A stretch of DNA of 64,000 nucleotides from Verrucomicrobiota bacterium (GCA_023269675.1 JAHFSX010000022.1:42314-106313), one strand, 5' to 3'. Positions 51,954 to 61,045 are shown, counted from the first letter of the stretch. Numbers and translations are program-made. The notes: generated by a model from the letters alone, not told the origin.

Positions 51954-53453
51954 TCAGCGCGCGCCCGAGATGCCCGCGCGTGCTGGGGTTTCGGGCAAAG
52001 CCGGTTTCAGGGGCTTGCCGTTGAGGTCGGCGGCGAGGAGCCGGTCCGCTTCCGGTGCGGCGAGGCCGCACGCTTCGGCCAGATGGGCGCGAAGGTGGCG
52101 CGTCATGCTGGGAAGGCCGATCGCGAAGAGCTTGCCCTCCTCCGCGTGGATGCGCGCGGCGAGCGCCTGGTAGGTGCCGTAATAGTCGCCCCCGCAGGCC
52201 GCGTGCAGCGCCTGGACCGCGTGCTGAAAGCGCCCGCGGTTGTGCACCAGCTCCCAGCAGCGCGCGAAACGCTGCAGGCGCATGAGCGTGGCGAAATCCA
52301 TGACGTCGGAGTGCAGCAGTTCGTAGGGCGGTTCGGCGTTGAAAACCAGGCCCCGCGCGGCCGCATCGTGCGCGAGAAGCGTGCCGGGGAGCGCCTTGAG
52401 CAGGTTGACCTGCACCTCGGGCGGGTGGCACGTCCTGATGAGCGTGTTGAAGCCCTGCGCGAATGACGCCTCGTCCTCGCCGGGCAGGCCGAAGATCAGG
52501 TCGGCGTGGACGACCGCCCCCGTGCGCTGCGTGAGGAAGCGCAGGTTGGCGAGCGTGGCCTCCGTGTCCGCGCTCCGGCCGACAGCCGCCGCCACGCGCG
52601 GGTTCAGGGTCTGGATGCCGGCTTCCAGGTGCAGGGCGTTCTTCGGGAAGGAGGCGATGCGCGCGGCGACGCCCTCCTGCAGATGGTCGGTGTTGATCTC
52701 GAAGTGCAGGCTCATGTCCGGCGTGGCGCGGCTGAGGAAAAAATCGAGCAGGGCCGCCGCGTGGGCGGCGGGCGCGTTGAAGCTGCGGTCGAGAAATTTG
52801 AATTTGCGCAACCCGCGTTGCCAGAGGCGGTCGAGCGCGGGCAGCAGGCGGTCCAGCGGGATGAGGCGCAGGCCGGTGGCGGCGGACGTGCAGTAGGCGC
52901 AGGCGTAGGGGCAGCCGCGGCTGGACTCCACGTAGACTGTGCGCTGGGCGAGGTCGGTGTCGGTGTAGAGGTCGTAGGGCAGCGCGAGCGTGGCGGGATC
53001 TTCGGGAGGGGGCGTGAGGACGGAGGGCGGCGGACGGAGGTCGGCGGACGGCTCCAGCCAGCCTTCGCAGAGGGTGCGGAAGGCGGTTTCGCCCTCGCCG
53101 ATGATGAGCGCGTCGAAGAGCGAGGCGAAGGCGGCCGGATGGCCCGGCGTGAGCTCTGGGCCGCCTGCGACCAGGCGCAGGTGCGGCGCGACGGCCCGCA
53201 GGATGCGGGCGACGGCCTCGACGAGGCGCACGTTCCAGAGGTAGACCGAGAAGCCCACGATGCACGCGCGCGTTTCAACGATTTGCGAGGCCAGCTGCAG
53301 CGGCGTGATCTCGAGGTCGGTCTCGATGATCTTGGACCTGCCCGAGAGGCGTCCCAGATTCGCCTGCAGCGAACGCGCGGCATAGGCGCAGTGGCTGTAG
53401 CGCGCGTTGACCGCAACCAGCAGGATCTCGGGCGTGGCTGAGGTCACTTGCAA
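51954..53453 (-). CDS. B12-binding radical SAM protein
   Basis: The 499 residues have an N-terminal cobalamin-binding-like Rossmann part (about 10-150, ending in V-A-G-G-P-E-L-T-P). A radical SAM core follows, with C-P-Y-A-C-A-Y-C near 190 (C-x3-C-x2-C), preceded by E-S-S-R-G. A DUF4080-type C-terminal region comes after it. Such proteins modify unknown substrates; hopanoid or methylation roles are known in relatives. The 5' end overlaps the preceding gene by ten bases. No substrate is suggested by the hydrolase neighbours. Confidence 0.88.
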   Translation of the reverse strand: MQVTSATPEILLVAVNARYSHCAYAARSLQANLGRLSGRSKIIETDLEITPLQLASQIVETRACIVGFSVYLWNVRLVEAVARILRAVAPHLRLVAGGPELTPGHPAAFASLFDALIIGEGETAFRTLCEGWLEPSADLRPPPSVLTPPPEDPATLALPYDLYTDTDLAQRTVYVESSRGCPYACAYCTSAATGLRLIPLDRLLPALDRLWQRGLRKFKFLDRSFNAPAAHAAALLDFFLSRATPDMSLHFEINTDHLQEGVAARIASFPKNALHLEAGIQTLNPRVAAAVGRSADTEATLANLRFLTQRTGAVVHADLIFGLPGEDEASFAQGFNTLIRTCHPPEVQVNLLKALPGTLLAHDAAARGLVFNAEPPYELLHSDVMDFATLMRLQRFARCWELVHNRGRFQHAVQALHAACGGDYYGTYQALAARIHAEEGKLFAIGLPSMTRHLRAHLAEACGLAAPEADRLLAADLNGKPLKPALPETPARAGISGAR

Positions 53454-55555
53454 TTCTCACGGTCCCAGCGCGTGGTGTAGCTCTTGATCAGTTCGACCAC
53501 GGGCGTGGGATCCTCAAGCCCGTGCGGGTGATGGCCGCCTTCCGGCTTGTGGAAAACGGTGATCGTTCCGCCCAGAGCCTTGTAGCGCTGCTCAATGAGC
53601 GCCGAGTTCGATGCCGGCGGGACCGAGGTGTCGGCGTCCCCGATCACATGGATCAGCGGGATGCCGGCTCGGGCGAGCGGCTCCAGGCGGTCGACGGGGT
53701 TGCCCGCGTAGGCCAAGGCCTCGGCCTCGTCCTTGAAGCCGTAGAGCGCCAGCAGCGCCTTGACGCCGCTCTCGTCCCGGTTTCCCTGGGTCGCGCCGAG
53801 CGGCCAGCTCTTGAAATCGCAAACCGGCGCGTCGCCGTAAATGCAGACGACCCGGTCGGGATGGGCCGCGGCGAAACGGTAGGCGTAGAGTCCGCCGCGG
53901 CTCACGCCGGTGAGGGTCCCCTTGGGATTCAGGCCTTTTTCGACGATGCGGGCGTAGAACGCCTCCATGTTGGCCAGCGCGGGCGGCGCACCCAGTGACA
54001 TCGTGCCGACCTGCATGTGGAGGTGATAGAACCCGTCCGCCAGAAGCTGCTCCGTGCCGGTGCGCTGCGTGAAGGCGTCGGGCCACTCGGTGCACCAGAC
54101 CCAGGGGTTTCCGGGGCGCGGGTTTTTAGGAACGGTCACCCGGCATTCGCAGCCGTTGATCGTGAAGCGGTGCCGCGTGTAACCCAGCCAGGTGTCGGTT
54201 TTCTCGGCCTGCCAGTCGACGGCCTGGTTGAACGCGCGGTCGGTGAAGGCGAGGTAGCAGGACCAGTCGTAGGACGCGATCCCGTGTTCGCCGGGCCGGC
54301 GGTGATAGCCGAGATGCGTGCCCGTTGAGGGCGCCATTTCCGCAGGCCATTCGGCGGCGGGCAGGCCGGGGAGGCCGAGAAAGCGCCAGACCGGTTCGGC
54401 GGCTTTCACGCTGAGGAATTCGCCGTAGGGATCGAACCACGGGCCGGGGAAGCTGGAGACGTAGAGTTTGCGGGGGGCGCAGGCCGCGAGGAGCATGTGC
54501 TGGTCGAACGGCAGGGCGGACTCGTTGTCGCTGTACTTGCGGAAGTTGCCGCAGAACCAGTGCGGGAAGTTCTTGTTCTCCAGCGCCACGTTCTCGCCGT
54601 AGTCGCGCTTGGCGAGCGGCACGCCGCCGCCGCCGGTCTGGTTCGGGATGACCACGGCGAAGCGCTCGTCCTTCGCGCCGGCGAGCAGCGCGGCCTTGGC
54701 GAGGCGCGAGCAGCCGGTGACCGCCACGCGCCGGGCATCGATGGCCGGCTCCCGCCCGATCAGATCCATGCCGCGCATCAGGCCCCAGGCCCAGGCGGCG
54801 AGGGCGGTGGTGTTGCTCCCGGCGCCGGGCACAGAGGTGGGGAAGAGCACCTGCACGCCGTTGGTGTAGAGGTCCTTGTCGTCCGGGGCGATGTCGCCGT
54901 AGCAGGCGGTGACCAGCGCGTAGCCGCGCGCGGCGAGCGTGGCGACGGGCCACGTTTGGCCGGCGCCCGGCGCGCAACTGAGGCCGCGGCTTTGTTCCGA
55001 GGCCCGGTGTCCGGCGATGAAATGCTTCGGGTCGTCGCGCAGCCACGCCCCGGTCACGCGGATTTCGGGGTCGCGGAGGATCTCCTGGTTGCCGTAGAAG
55101 TTCAGGCCGATGAAGGCCGGCACAGGACCGGAAGCGTGCTTGGGGAGGAAGATGATCCAGTCGATCGCGGGGCCGGTGCGGTCCTCCCTGAACCACATGC
55201 GGATCTGCTTGCGGATGACGCGGCCGTCCGGCGTCTCGCCGCTTTCGAGCAGTTCGGTGCGCAGGACGGCGGGCGGGGGCGGGATCACGCCGTACATCTG
55301 GTCCTCGAAGAGCGCCAGGATCTCGGCCCGGCGCCGGGGCCACTGGTCGGGCGCGGCGAGCCGCGTACCGTCCGCGAAGGTGAGCGGATCGGGCAGCGCG
55401 TAGGGCGCGACCTTGGCCTCGTCGTAGTTGGGCGGACGCGCGGCGGCGGACGACGCGAGGAGGGCGCAAAAAAGAAAGGAAGAAAGGCGGCCGCCACGGG
55501 GCACGCGCTTGCCTCCCCGATGATCCCGGGCGGGTTTCCTGGAAGGGGCGGTCAC
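53444..55555 (-). CDS. CE15 glucuronoyl esterase-like domain fused to an alpha/beta hydrolase
   Basis: The 703-residue protein has a signal peptide (to about residue 38). A CE15-like domain (about 45-435) carries the nucleophile motif G-C-S-R-L-A-K (Ser near 287) and W-F-D-P-Y-G-E-F. CE15 enzymes cut ester bonds between glucuronate in xylan and lignin. From residue 445 to the end is a second hydrolase, closely similar to the whole neighbouring protein encoded at 55552-56466, with Ser in G-V-S-R-G-G-L, Asp in G-D-A-D and His in G-G-H-H-P-H-G. The start overlaps the stop of that neighbour (ATGA). Confidence 0.88.
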   Translation of the reverse strand: MTAPSRKPARDHRGGKRVPRGGRLSSFLFCALLASSAAARPPNYDEAKVAPYALPDPLTFADGTRLAAPDQWPRRRAEILALFEDQMYGVIPPPPAVLRTELLESGETPDGRVIRKQIRMWFREDRTGPAIDWIIFLPKHASGPVPAFIGLNFYGNQEILRDPEIRVTGAWLRDDPKHFIAGHRASEQSRGLSCAPGAGQTWPVATLAARGYALVTACYGDIAPDDKDLYTNGVQVLFPTSVPGAGSNTTALAAWAWGLMRGMDLIGREPAIDARRVAVTGCSRLAKAALLAGAKDERFAVVIPNQTGGGGVPLAKRDYGENVALENKNFPHWFCGNFRKYSDNESALPFDQHMLLAACAPRKLYVSSFPGPWFDPYGEFLSVKAAEPVWRFLGLPGLPAAEWPAEMAPSTGTHLGYHRRPGEHGIASYDWSCYLAFTDRAFNQAVDWQAEKTDTWLGYTRHRFTINGCECRVTVPKNPRPGNPWVWCTEWPDAFTQRTGTEQLLADGFYHLHMQVGTMSLGAPPALANMEAFYARIVEKGLNPKGTLTGVSRGGLYAYRFAAAHPDRVVCIYGDAPVCDFKSWPLGATQGNRDESGVKALLALYGFKDEAEALAYAGNPVDRLEPLARAGIPLIHVIGDADTSVPPASNSALIEQRYKALGGTITVFHKPEGGHHPHGLEDPTPVVELIKSYTTRWDRENCK

Positions 55556-56466
55556 TTGCGGCTTCCGGCCTCGGAGCGTGCGGTGTACTTCTCGATCAGC
55601 TCGATCACCGGCGCGGGGTCGTCCAGCCCGTGCGGATGGTGGCCGACGCCCGGCTTGTGGAAGACGTTGATCGTGCCGCCGAGCGCTTGGTAGCGCTGCT
55701 CGATGAGGGCGGTGTTCTCCGCGACCGGCACCACGTCATCGGCGTCGCCGACGACGTGGATGAGCGGGATGCCGGCCTTGGCGAGCGGCTCCAGCTGGTC
55801 GACGGGATTCCCCTTGAAGGCCAGCGCCTCGGCCTCGTCATTGAACCCGTAGCACTTCAGCAGGCTGGTCCAGTCGCCCTTGCTGCCCTTGCCCTTGCCT
55901 TTGCCGCCGGGCCAGCTCTTGAAGTCGCAGACCGGCGCGTCGCCGTAGATGCAGACGACCCGCTCGGGATGGGCCGCGGCGAAGCGGTAGGCGTAGAGGC
56001 CGCCGCGGCTGACGCCGATCAGCGTGCCCTTGGGGCTCAGGCCTTTGGCGACGATGTGGCTGTAGAACGCGTCGAGGTGCGCCTGCGCCGCGGGGCTGCC
56101 GAAGGTGTTGCCCACGCTCATGTGGACATAGTAGTAACCGTCGGCGACGAGCTTCATCACGCCGGTGCGGCTGTCGAACGCCGTGGGAAACTCGAGGCAC
56201 CAGACCCACGGGTTGCCGGGCCGCGGGGTCTTGGGGACCGCCACCCAGCAGGCGCAGCCGTCGACGGTGAAATCGTAGCGGGCAAAGGTTTTCCACGTGT
56301 TGGTCTTGGCCGGCTGCCAATCGATGGCCGGCTGCGCGGAGGCCGCGGCGCCCGCCCCGGCGGCGGAGGCTTGCGGAAGGAGGGACATGAACGACAGGGC
56401 GCAGAGCGCGGCAGGCAGAAAACGGGCTGTATTATTCATCGCGCTATTATCGCAGATTCGGGCCAT
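55552..56466 (-). CDS. Secreted alpha/beta hydrolase, paralogue of the fusion's C-terminal domain
   Basis: The 304 residues have a signal peptide (cleaved near 35). The mature part matches residues 445-703 of the next protein almost end to end (shared T-P-R-P-G-N-P-W-V-W-C, G-V-S-R-G-G-L-Y-A-Y-R-F-A, P-V-C-D-F-K-S-W, H-H-P-H-G-L). Catalytic Ser, Asp (G-D-A-D-D-V-V-P) and His are all present. A Lys/Gly insert (G-G-K-G-K-G-K-G-S-K-G) marks a difference between the copies. It is the first gene of the minus-strand operon. The substrate is probably an ester of plant or algal polysaccharide (inference). Confidence 0.88.
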   Translation of the reverse strand: MARICDNSAMNNTARFLPAALCALSFMSLLPQASAAGAGAAASAQPAIDWQPAKTNTWKTFARYDFTVDGCACWVAVPKTPRPGNPWVWCLEFPTAFDSRTGVMKLVADGYYYVHMSVGNTFGSPAAQAHLDAFYSHIVAKGLSPKGTLIGVSRGGLYAYRFAAAHPERVVCIYGDAPVCDFKSWPGGKGKGKGSKGDWTSLLKCYGFNDEAEALAFKGNPVDQLEPLAKAGIPLIHVVGDADDVVPVAENTALIEQRYQALGGTINVFHKPGVGHHPHGLDDPAPVIELIEKYTARSEAGSRK

Positions 56467-56551
56467 CTGTCAACGCGGGGCGTCGCGGAACGCTGCGGGC
56501 GGGTTCTTTTAAAGGGTTGAAAACCAGGGGTGCAAGCGCGGTTCATTTGTG

Positions 56552-56870
56552 TCACGCCGCCCAAAGTGACCGGAGTTCGCCATTCATGTGACGGACGATA
56601 ACCTCCAAGAGGGCGGTGAAGCCGTGTTTTGACCAGAACTGGCCGGTGCGTTTGAGCCGATCCTTGTGGTGCGATCACAAGGACACCACCGAGCCACTGT
56701 CGAGGGGGACGCCCTCCTTCGCGTAGGCCATGTGACGCCCGTGGCTTTCGAAGTACGTTTTTACTCGTCGGATCGTCTCGAGCGTGACCGGGGCGTCGGA
56801 CGGGAGCGCTTCGAGTCATCCGAGCGTGGCAAAGAGTCTTTTCGGGGGCGGTGCTTGAAGTTGTGGAAAA
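56552..56870 (-). pseudogene. C-terminal remnant of an ISKra4-like transposase
   Basis: Reading the minus strand towards the TGA at 56552 gives ... T-Y-F-E-S-H-G-R-H-M-A-Y-A-K-E-G-V-P-L-D-S-G-S-V, then an in-frame TGA, then D-R-L-K-R-T-G-Q-F-W-S-K-H-G-F-T-A-L-L and R-S-L-W. This resembles the end of ISKra4-type transposases (Y-F ... R-M-x-Y ... G-S-G-x-V-E ... R-x-K ... W-S). A second in-frame stop lies upstream in the frame. The N-terminal two thirds and the terminal repeats are missing, so it is an old decayed insertion. Confidence 0.6.
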
Positions 56871-56914
56871 TTTTCCCGGGTTCTCAATGACAACCATCCG
56901 GCAATGCCATGCGG

Positions 56915-56958
56915 TGGGATTTAACCCCATAGCCAAGAAGTTTCCATCGGCGCATTAT
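56915..56958 (+). promoter_or_regulatory. Palindromic operator-like element (copy C) with -10 box
   Basis: TGGGATTTAACCCCA at 56915-56929 is followed by TAGC, as in copies A and B. CATTAT starts at 56953, 31 bp from the palindrome centre. It lies upstream of the SpoIIAA-like gene, with a leader of about 55 bases. Confidence 0.6.
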
Positions 56959-57019
56959 TCAGCAAGCAGAAATTAAATCTTTCGATTATAAGTGACCTGT
57001 TTCTAAAAAGGAGACTCAA

Positions 57020-57382
57020 ATGCCCTTGCAACTCAATGAAGAAGACAACGGAAAGATTCTCGTCGTTCACGTTAGCGGTAAACTGGCCAAGGCCGATTAC
57101 GAGCACTTCGTTCCCGAGTTTGAGCGCCTCGTCAAACAGAACGGGAAGTTGCGAGTCCTGTTTGACATGGCCGACTTTCACGGATGGGATGCGGGTGCGC
57201 TGTGGGAAGATACCCTTTTTGGCGCCCATCATTTCTCTGACATCGAACGGCTCGCGATGATCGGGGAGACGAAATGGCAGAAAGGCATGGCGACATTCTG
57301 CAAGCCGTTCACGAAAGCGACCATCCGGTACTTCGATCACTCCGCCGCCGCTGAGGCGCGGGAGTGGATCGGCGCAAAATAG
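57020..57382 (+). CDS. SpoIIAA-like / STAS-SEC14 fold protein
   Basis: The 120 residues match the SpoIIAA-like family: an N-terminal strand I-L-V-V-H-V-S-G-K-L, F-D-M-A-D-F-H-G-W in the middle, I-E-R-L-A-M-I-G and a C-terminal A-A-E-A-R-E-W-I. There is no signal peptide. Family members are small soluble proteins often induced by stress and thought to bind lipids or partners. AAAGGAG sits 6-9 bases before the ATG. It is monocistronic, with palindrome copy C upstream, linking it in regulation to the CBM48 and PRC-barrel genes (inference). Confidence 0.87.
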   Translation: MPLQLNEEDNGKILVVHVSGKLAKADYEHFVPEFERLVKQNGKLRVLFDMADFHGWDAGALWEDTLFGAHHFSDIERLAMIGETKWQKGMATFCKPFTKATIRYFDHSAAAEAREWIGAK

Positions 57383-57461
57383 AATGACAGACGCAACGAG
57401 TCTCGCTTATTCCGTCATCGCCGCACACAAATAAGGCCAAGCCCGGCGCTGCCGATCGGCA

Positions 57462-59159
57462 TCATTCGAGCAGCGCGGCTTGGGCGCGCATGAGATCGTG
57501 GAGCGTGAAGACGCCGGTGGCAGGGGCACCCTCGGTTTCCGCGACGAGGAAGAGGCCGGCCGTTGCTGCGATCATCTGCGGTTCGACTTCATGCAGCGTC
57601 TGATTCGCGAGGAAGATGACAGGCTCTTCGAGTTCTGGCTCGGTGCCGAGCGCGAGGGCGTGTTCAATGGTGTCGCGCGTGATGAGACCGCGCAGCGAGC
57701 CGTCGGTGATGACCGGGAAGCAGCGGTAAGGATGTTTCGCGAGCGCGGCCTTTAATGCGTCGGGCGCGAGGCTGGTGAGTGCGACGGGCTTTTTGTTGGC
57801 GAGTGCGGAGACGGGCATGTTGTGCCAGCCGGTCAGATCGGGCGGCGGCGCGATCTTGTGGATCTCGTGGCCGTCCTGCAACAGGACCTCCTCGTAGAAA
57901 TTGCTGTGGCCCGCGAGGCGCGCGACCGCCTGGCTGATGAGCGTGCCCAGCATCAGCGCGGGAACCATGCCGAACTGGTGTGTCATTTCGAAAATCATCA
58001 AGATGGAGGTGAACGGCGCGCGGACAACCGCGCCGAAACAGGCGCTCATGCCGGTCGCGGCGAGCACGAGTTCGTCGGCGGGTGTGAGATGCAGCCAGTG
58101 TTTGGCGACGCCGGCGGTGAAAAAGCCGCACATGGCACCGATGAACAGGGTCGGCGAGAAAATGCCGCCGCAGCCGCCGGTGCCGTAGCTGGCGACGGTC
58201 GCGATGAGTTTCGCGACCGCCAGGACCGCGGCGATCTTCCAGCCGATGCCGTGCAACAACGCGTCGGACAAGTCTTCGTAGCCGAGTCCGAAGACGCCCA
58301 GGCGGTGGCAGCTGATGAACACGGAGCAGCCGATCACCCAGGTGACGAGGCCGCCCGTGAACGGGCGCAGCCAAGCGGGAATCATCGGCATCTGGCGCAT
58401 CTTCAGGCGCAGGTCGAGTGCGCCGCGCTGAAAGAGCACGCCGGCCAATGACCCCAGCAGCGCGGCGAACGGGACGGCGAAATACATGTTCCATGACGGC
58501 GTGTCGACGGACGGCATCGCGAACGACGGCTGACTGCCGATGAGCGCATAGACCACAAACGCGCCGCATACGGACGCCAGCACGACGCTGCCGAGCAGCC
58601 GGCTGTTCAAATCGCCGAGGATCTCTTCAAGGACGAAGCTGATCGCGGCCAGCGGCGTGTTGAACGCGGCGGCGAGCCCGGCGGCGGCGCCTGCGGCGGC
58701 GGCGTGGCGGCGGCGGCGGTAAGGAACGCCGAGCCAGCCCGCGACGTTGGAGGAGAGGCCTCCTGCCATGAACACCGTCGGACCTTCGCGCCCCAGGCTC
58801 GATCCGCCCGCCAGGGCGAGCACGCCGCCGATGAATTTGACCAAGACCGCAAGGAAAGAAACCACGCCGAGGTCTTTCCAATACGCGGCTTTCAGTTGCG
58901 GGATTCCGCTGCCGGCCGCATCGGGCCGGACTTTCGTCATGAGGATTCCCGACGCGATTGACGACAGCGCGATGACCGAGAAACTGGCGAGGATAAAGTC
59001 CAGCGTCCCCAAGGCTGCCAGCCTGTGCCAGACCCAGCCGAACAGTTTGTTGACGGAGAGCATGAAGGCCACCGCGATCAGTCCGCTGGACACGCCATAA
59101 ATCGCCGTCAGCATCGGGAGCCTGATCCGCTCCGGTATCTTTTCGAGAAATCGTCTCAT
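57462..59159 (-). CDS. ClC-family chloride channel/antiporter with CBS domains
   Basis: The 565-residue membrane protein has the ClC signatures G-S-G-I-P, G-R-E-G-P (with the gating Glu) and G-G-I-F-S-P, each in its expected order. Two CBS domains fill about residues 440-565. It transports chloride or a similar anion, possibly exchanging protons. The start at 59159 is chosen because upstream extension to 59237 uses a TTG and is basic and unlike the family. No good ribosome site is visible before the ATG. Confidence 0.92.
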   Translation of the reverse strand: MRRFLEKIPERIRLPMLTAIYGVSSGLIAVAFMLSVNKLFGWVWHRLAALGTLDFILASFSVIALSSIASGILMTKVRPDAAGSGIPQLKAAYWKDLGVVSFLAVLVKFIGGVLALAGGSSLGREGPTVFMAGGLSSNVAGWLGVPYRRRRHAAAAGAAAGLAAAFNTPLAAISFVLEEILGDLNSRLLGSVVLASVCGAFVVYALIGSQPSFAMPSVDTPSWNMYFAVPFAALLGSLAGVLFQRGALDLRLKMRQMPMIPAWLRPFTGGLVTWVIGCSVFISCHRLGVFGLGYEDLSDALLHGIGWKIAAVLAVAKLIATVASYGTGGCGGIFSPTLFIGAMCGFFTAGVAKHWLHLTPADELVLAATGMSACFGAVVRAPFTSILMIFEMTHQFGMVPALMLGTLISQAVARLAGHSNFYEEVLLQDGHEIHKIAPPPDLTGWHNMPVSALANKKPVALTSLAPDALKAALAKHPYRCFPVITDGSLRGLITRDTIEHALALGTEPELEEPVIFLANQTLHEVEPQMIAATAGLFLVAETEGAPATGVFTLHDLMRAQAALLE

Positions 59160-59335
59160 GAGGGGGTCAATAATGACAACCTTGCGGGGAAATGCAAAGC
59201 GAGAAGTCAAAGTGGCCCAGCGGCGAAGTGGAGGCAAGCGACGCTACGAGACCGCAGGTCTCGGGTGGATATTTCCAGCCATCCCATCTTGTCGGGTTCG
59301 AGACGGGTGCTTTTTCGTTTTGACGGTCGGAACAC

Positions 59336-61045
59336 CTAGTCATTATCGTCGCCGCGTTCGTCGAGCATGGCCTCGCCGATGTTCAGGCAGTCCTCCTTGA
59401 GCCGGCGGTAGACGTTGAGCAGGTCCATGAGCAGGACGATCTTGAGGGGCTCGGCATGCGGGTGGTGGTCGGTCAGGCGCTGGAGCTGGGCCGCGCGGAT
59501 GTCTTTGATCCGCTGGGAGATCGCCTCGGACTCGGCGTGCATGTGGATGAGCACATCCGGCGCGTAGGCTTTACCCTTTTGGAATGCCTCGGTCACCTTG
59601 CCTTGGAAGTGGGCGCACAGGTCGTGGAGGGAGAGCAGTTCCAACTTGCCCTCGTGCGACAGCGCCATGCCGCCGGTTCTCATGCGCTGGATCATTTTCA
59701 GAAGGGACCGCACCTCGTCGCTCACCGATTCGTACTCGTCCGCCACGCGCAGCAGCATGCGTGCGCGGAAGGCAACCTCAGTCGGCAGATGCGCAGACAT
59801 GACCTTGCCGAGAAAGGTTGAGACCTCATGCTGTACGCGGTCGAGTCTGTCCTCGGCTTCGTAGATGCCGCGTTCGAGTTCTTCCTTCTTGGATCCTTCC
59901 AAGACGGTCCTGAAATCCGCCATCATCTTATGGGTGCATATGGCCATCAGGTTGACTTCTTGGTGCGCCTGTTCCACGGCGAGGGCGGGGGCCAGCATCT
60001 GCGTTTCAAGCATGGTCAGGCGCGGCTGCTCCTTGACGTTGCCGCCGGGCACGAGACGCCGGACCAGAGCGGTGAAGTAACCCAGAAACGGCAGGAAAAT
60101 CAGGGTGTTGATCACGTTGAAGCCGGTGTGCACCATGGCGATCGGGGCGGTGACATGGGGGAAAACCGTGCCGCCCGCGGTCGGCGCAGGAACCGACATG
60201 TGAGGGTAGAAGTGGTGCAGCAACGGCACGAAGACCGGCAGGAAGAAGGGCGCGATCAGCAGGACGCCGATGCAGTTGAAGAGGGTGTGGGCGAGCGCCG
60301 CGCGGCGGGCTTCGGTGGGTGCCCCCATGGCCGCGAGCCAGGCGGTGACAGTGGTGCCGATGTTCATGCCGAACACGAGCGCGGAGCCGGTCTCGAAAGA
60401 GATCACGCCGTTATAGGCCAGGCTGATCGAGATGGCGGTGGCGGCGGACGAGGACTGGATGATGCCGGTCACGACGGCGCCGACCCCCACGCATTTCAGA
60501 ACGCCCCAGACATTGTCCGCATGAAACATCTGGAACCACTGGATGAATTCGGGTTTGGTCTGCAGCGGCTTGAGCCCCTGGCTCATGAGTTCGAGACCGA
60601 AGAAGATCAGGCCGAGGCCCAGGAACGCGAGCGCAATGTAGCGCACTTTCTCCCGCTTGGAGAAGAGATAGAACATGGCGGAGATCGCGATGATGACCAT
60701 GCTCTGGTCGCCCAGCTTGGTCGGCAGCAGGGCCACGATCCACGCGGTGACGGTGGTGCCGATGTTCGCGCCGATGATCACGTTCACGGCTTGGCGCAGC
60801 GTCATCAGCCCCGCGGTGACCAGGCCGACGACCATGACGGTGACGACGGAACTGGACTGCACGACGCCGGTGACGACCGTACCTGTCGCGATGCCGGCGA
60901 AGCGGTTACTGGTGACGGCGGCGACGATCTTGCGGAGGCGCTGGCCCGCCACGGCCTGCAGGCCCTCGGAGAGCTGGTTCATGCCCAGAAGGAAGATGCC
61001 GAGACCCCCGGCGGTGTTGATGAGGATGGAGCAGGTTGAGGCCAT
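59336..61045 (-). CDS. Na/Pi cotransporter family protein with PhoU-like domain
   Basis: The 569 residues contain the duplicated transporter core with Q-S-S-S motifs near 65 and 199 (V-V-Q-S-S-S and I-I-Q-S-S-S), each followed by G-(A/M)-N-I-G-T-T-V-T-A-W. A cytoplasmic PhoU-like helical domain follows at about 345-560. It is likely to take up phosphate with sodium; in bacteria such proteins may also export phosphate. The ATG at 61045 has GAAGG six bases upstream; the frame could also begin six bases earlier at a GTG. It is separated from the ClC gene by 176 bases. Confidence 0.92.
   Translation of the reverse strand: MASTCSILINTAGGLGIFLLGMNQLSEGLQAVAGQRLRKIVAAVTSNRFAGIATGTVVTGVVQSSSVVTVMVVGLVTAGLMTLRQAVNVIIGANIGTTVTAWIVALLPTKLGDQSMVIIAISAMFYLFSKREKVRYIALAFLGLGLIFFGLELMSQGLKPLQTKPEFIQWFQMFHADNVWGVLKCVGVGAVVTGIIQSSSAATAISISLAYNGVISFETGSALVFGMNIGTTVTAWLAAMGAPTEARRAALAHTLFNCIGVLLIAPFFLPVFVPLLHHFYPHMSVPAPTAGGTVFPHVTAPIAMVHTGFNVINTLIFLPFLGYFTALVRRLVPGGNVKEQPRLTMLETQMLAPALAVEQAHQEVNLMAICTHKMMADFRTVLEGSKKEELERGIYEAEDRLDRVQHEVSTFLGKVMSAHLPTEVAFRARMLLRVADEYESVSDEVRSLLKMIQRMRTGGMALSHEGKLELLSLHDLCAHFQGKVTEAFQKGKAYAPDVLIHMHAESEAISQRIKDIRAAQLQRLTDHHPHAEPLKIVLLMDLLNVYRRLKEDCLNIGEAMLDERGDDND

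Larger units (their letters stand above)
56467..57019. other. Intergenic region with a dead transposase and palindrome copy C
   Basis: Holds only the transposase remnant (56552-56870) and the palindromic element with its -10 box (56915-56958). No intact gene is seen. The minus-strand frame at 56436-56936 is an accidental reading across the remnant. Confidence 0.6.

Noticed and set aside
51106..53265. 719-residue minus-strand frame in a different phase from ubiE and the radical SAM gene
   Set aside because: It is Arg/Pro/Ala-rich with no family motif and overlaps two well-supported genes; long accidental frames are expected at this GC content.
56436..56936. 166-residue minus-strand frame over the transposase remnant
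   Set aside because: The transposase-like residues are in another phase; this frame has no sensible composition.
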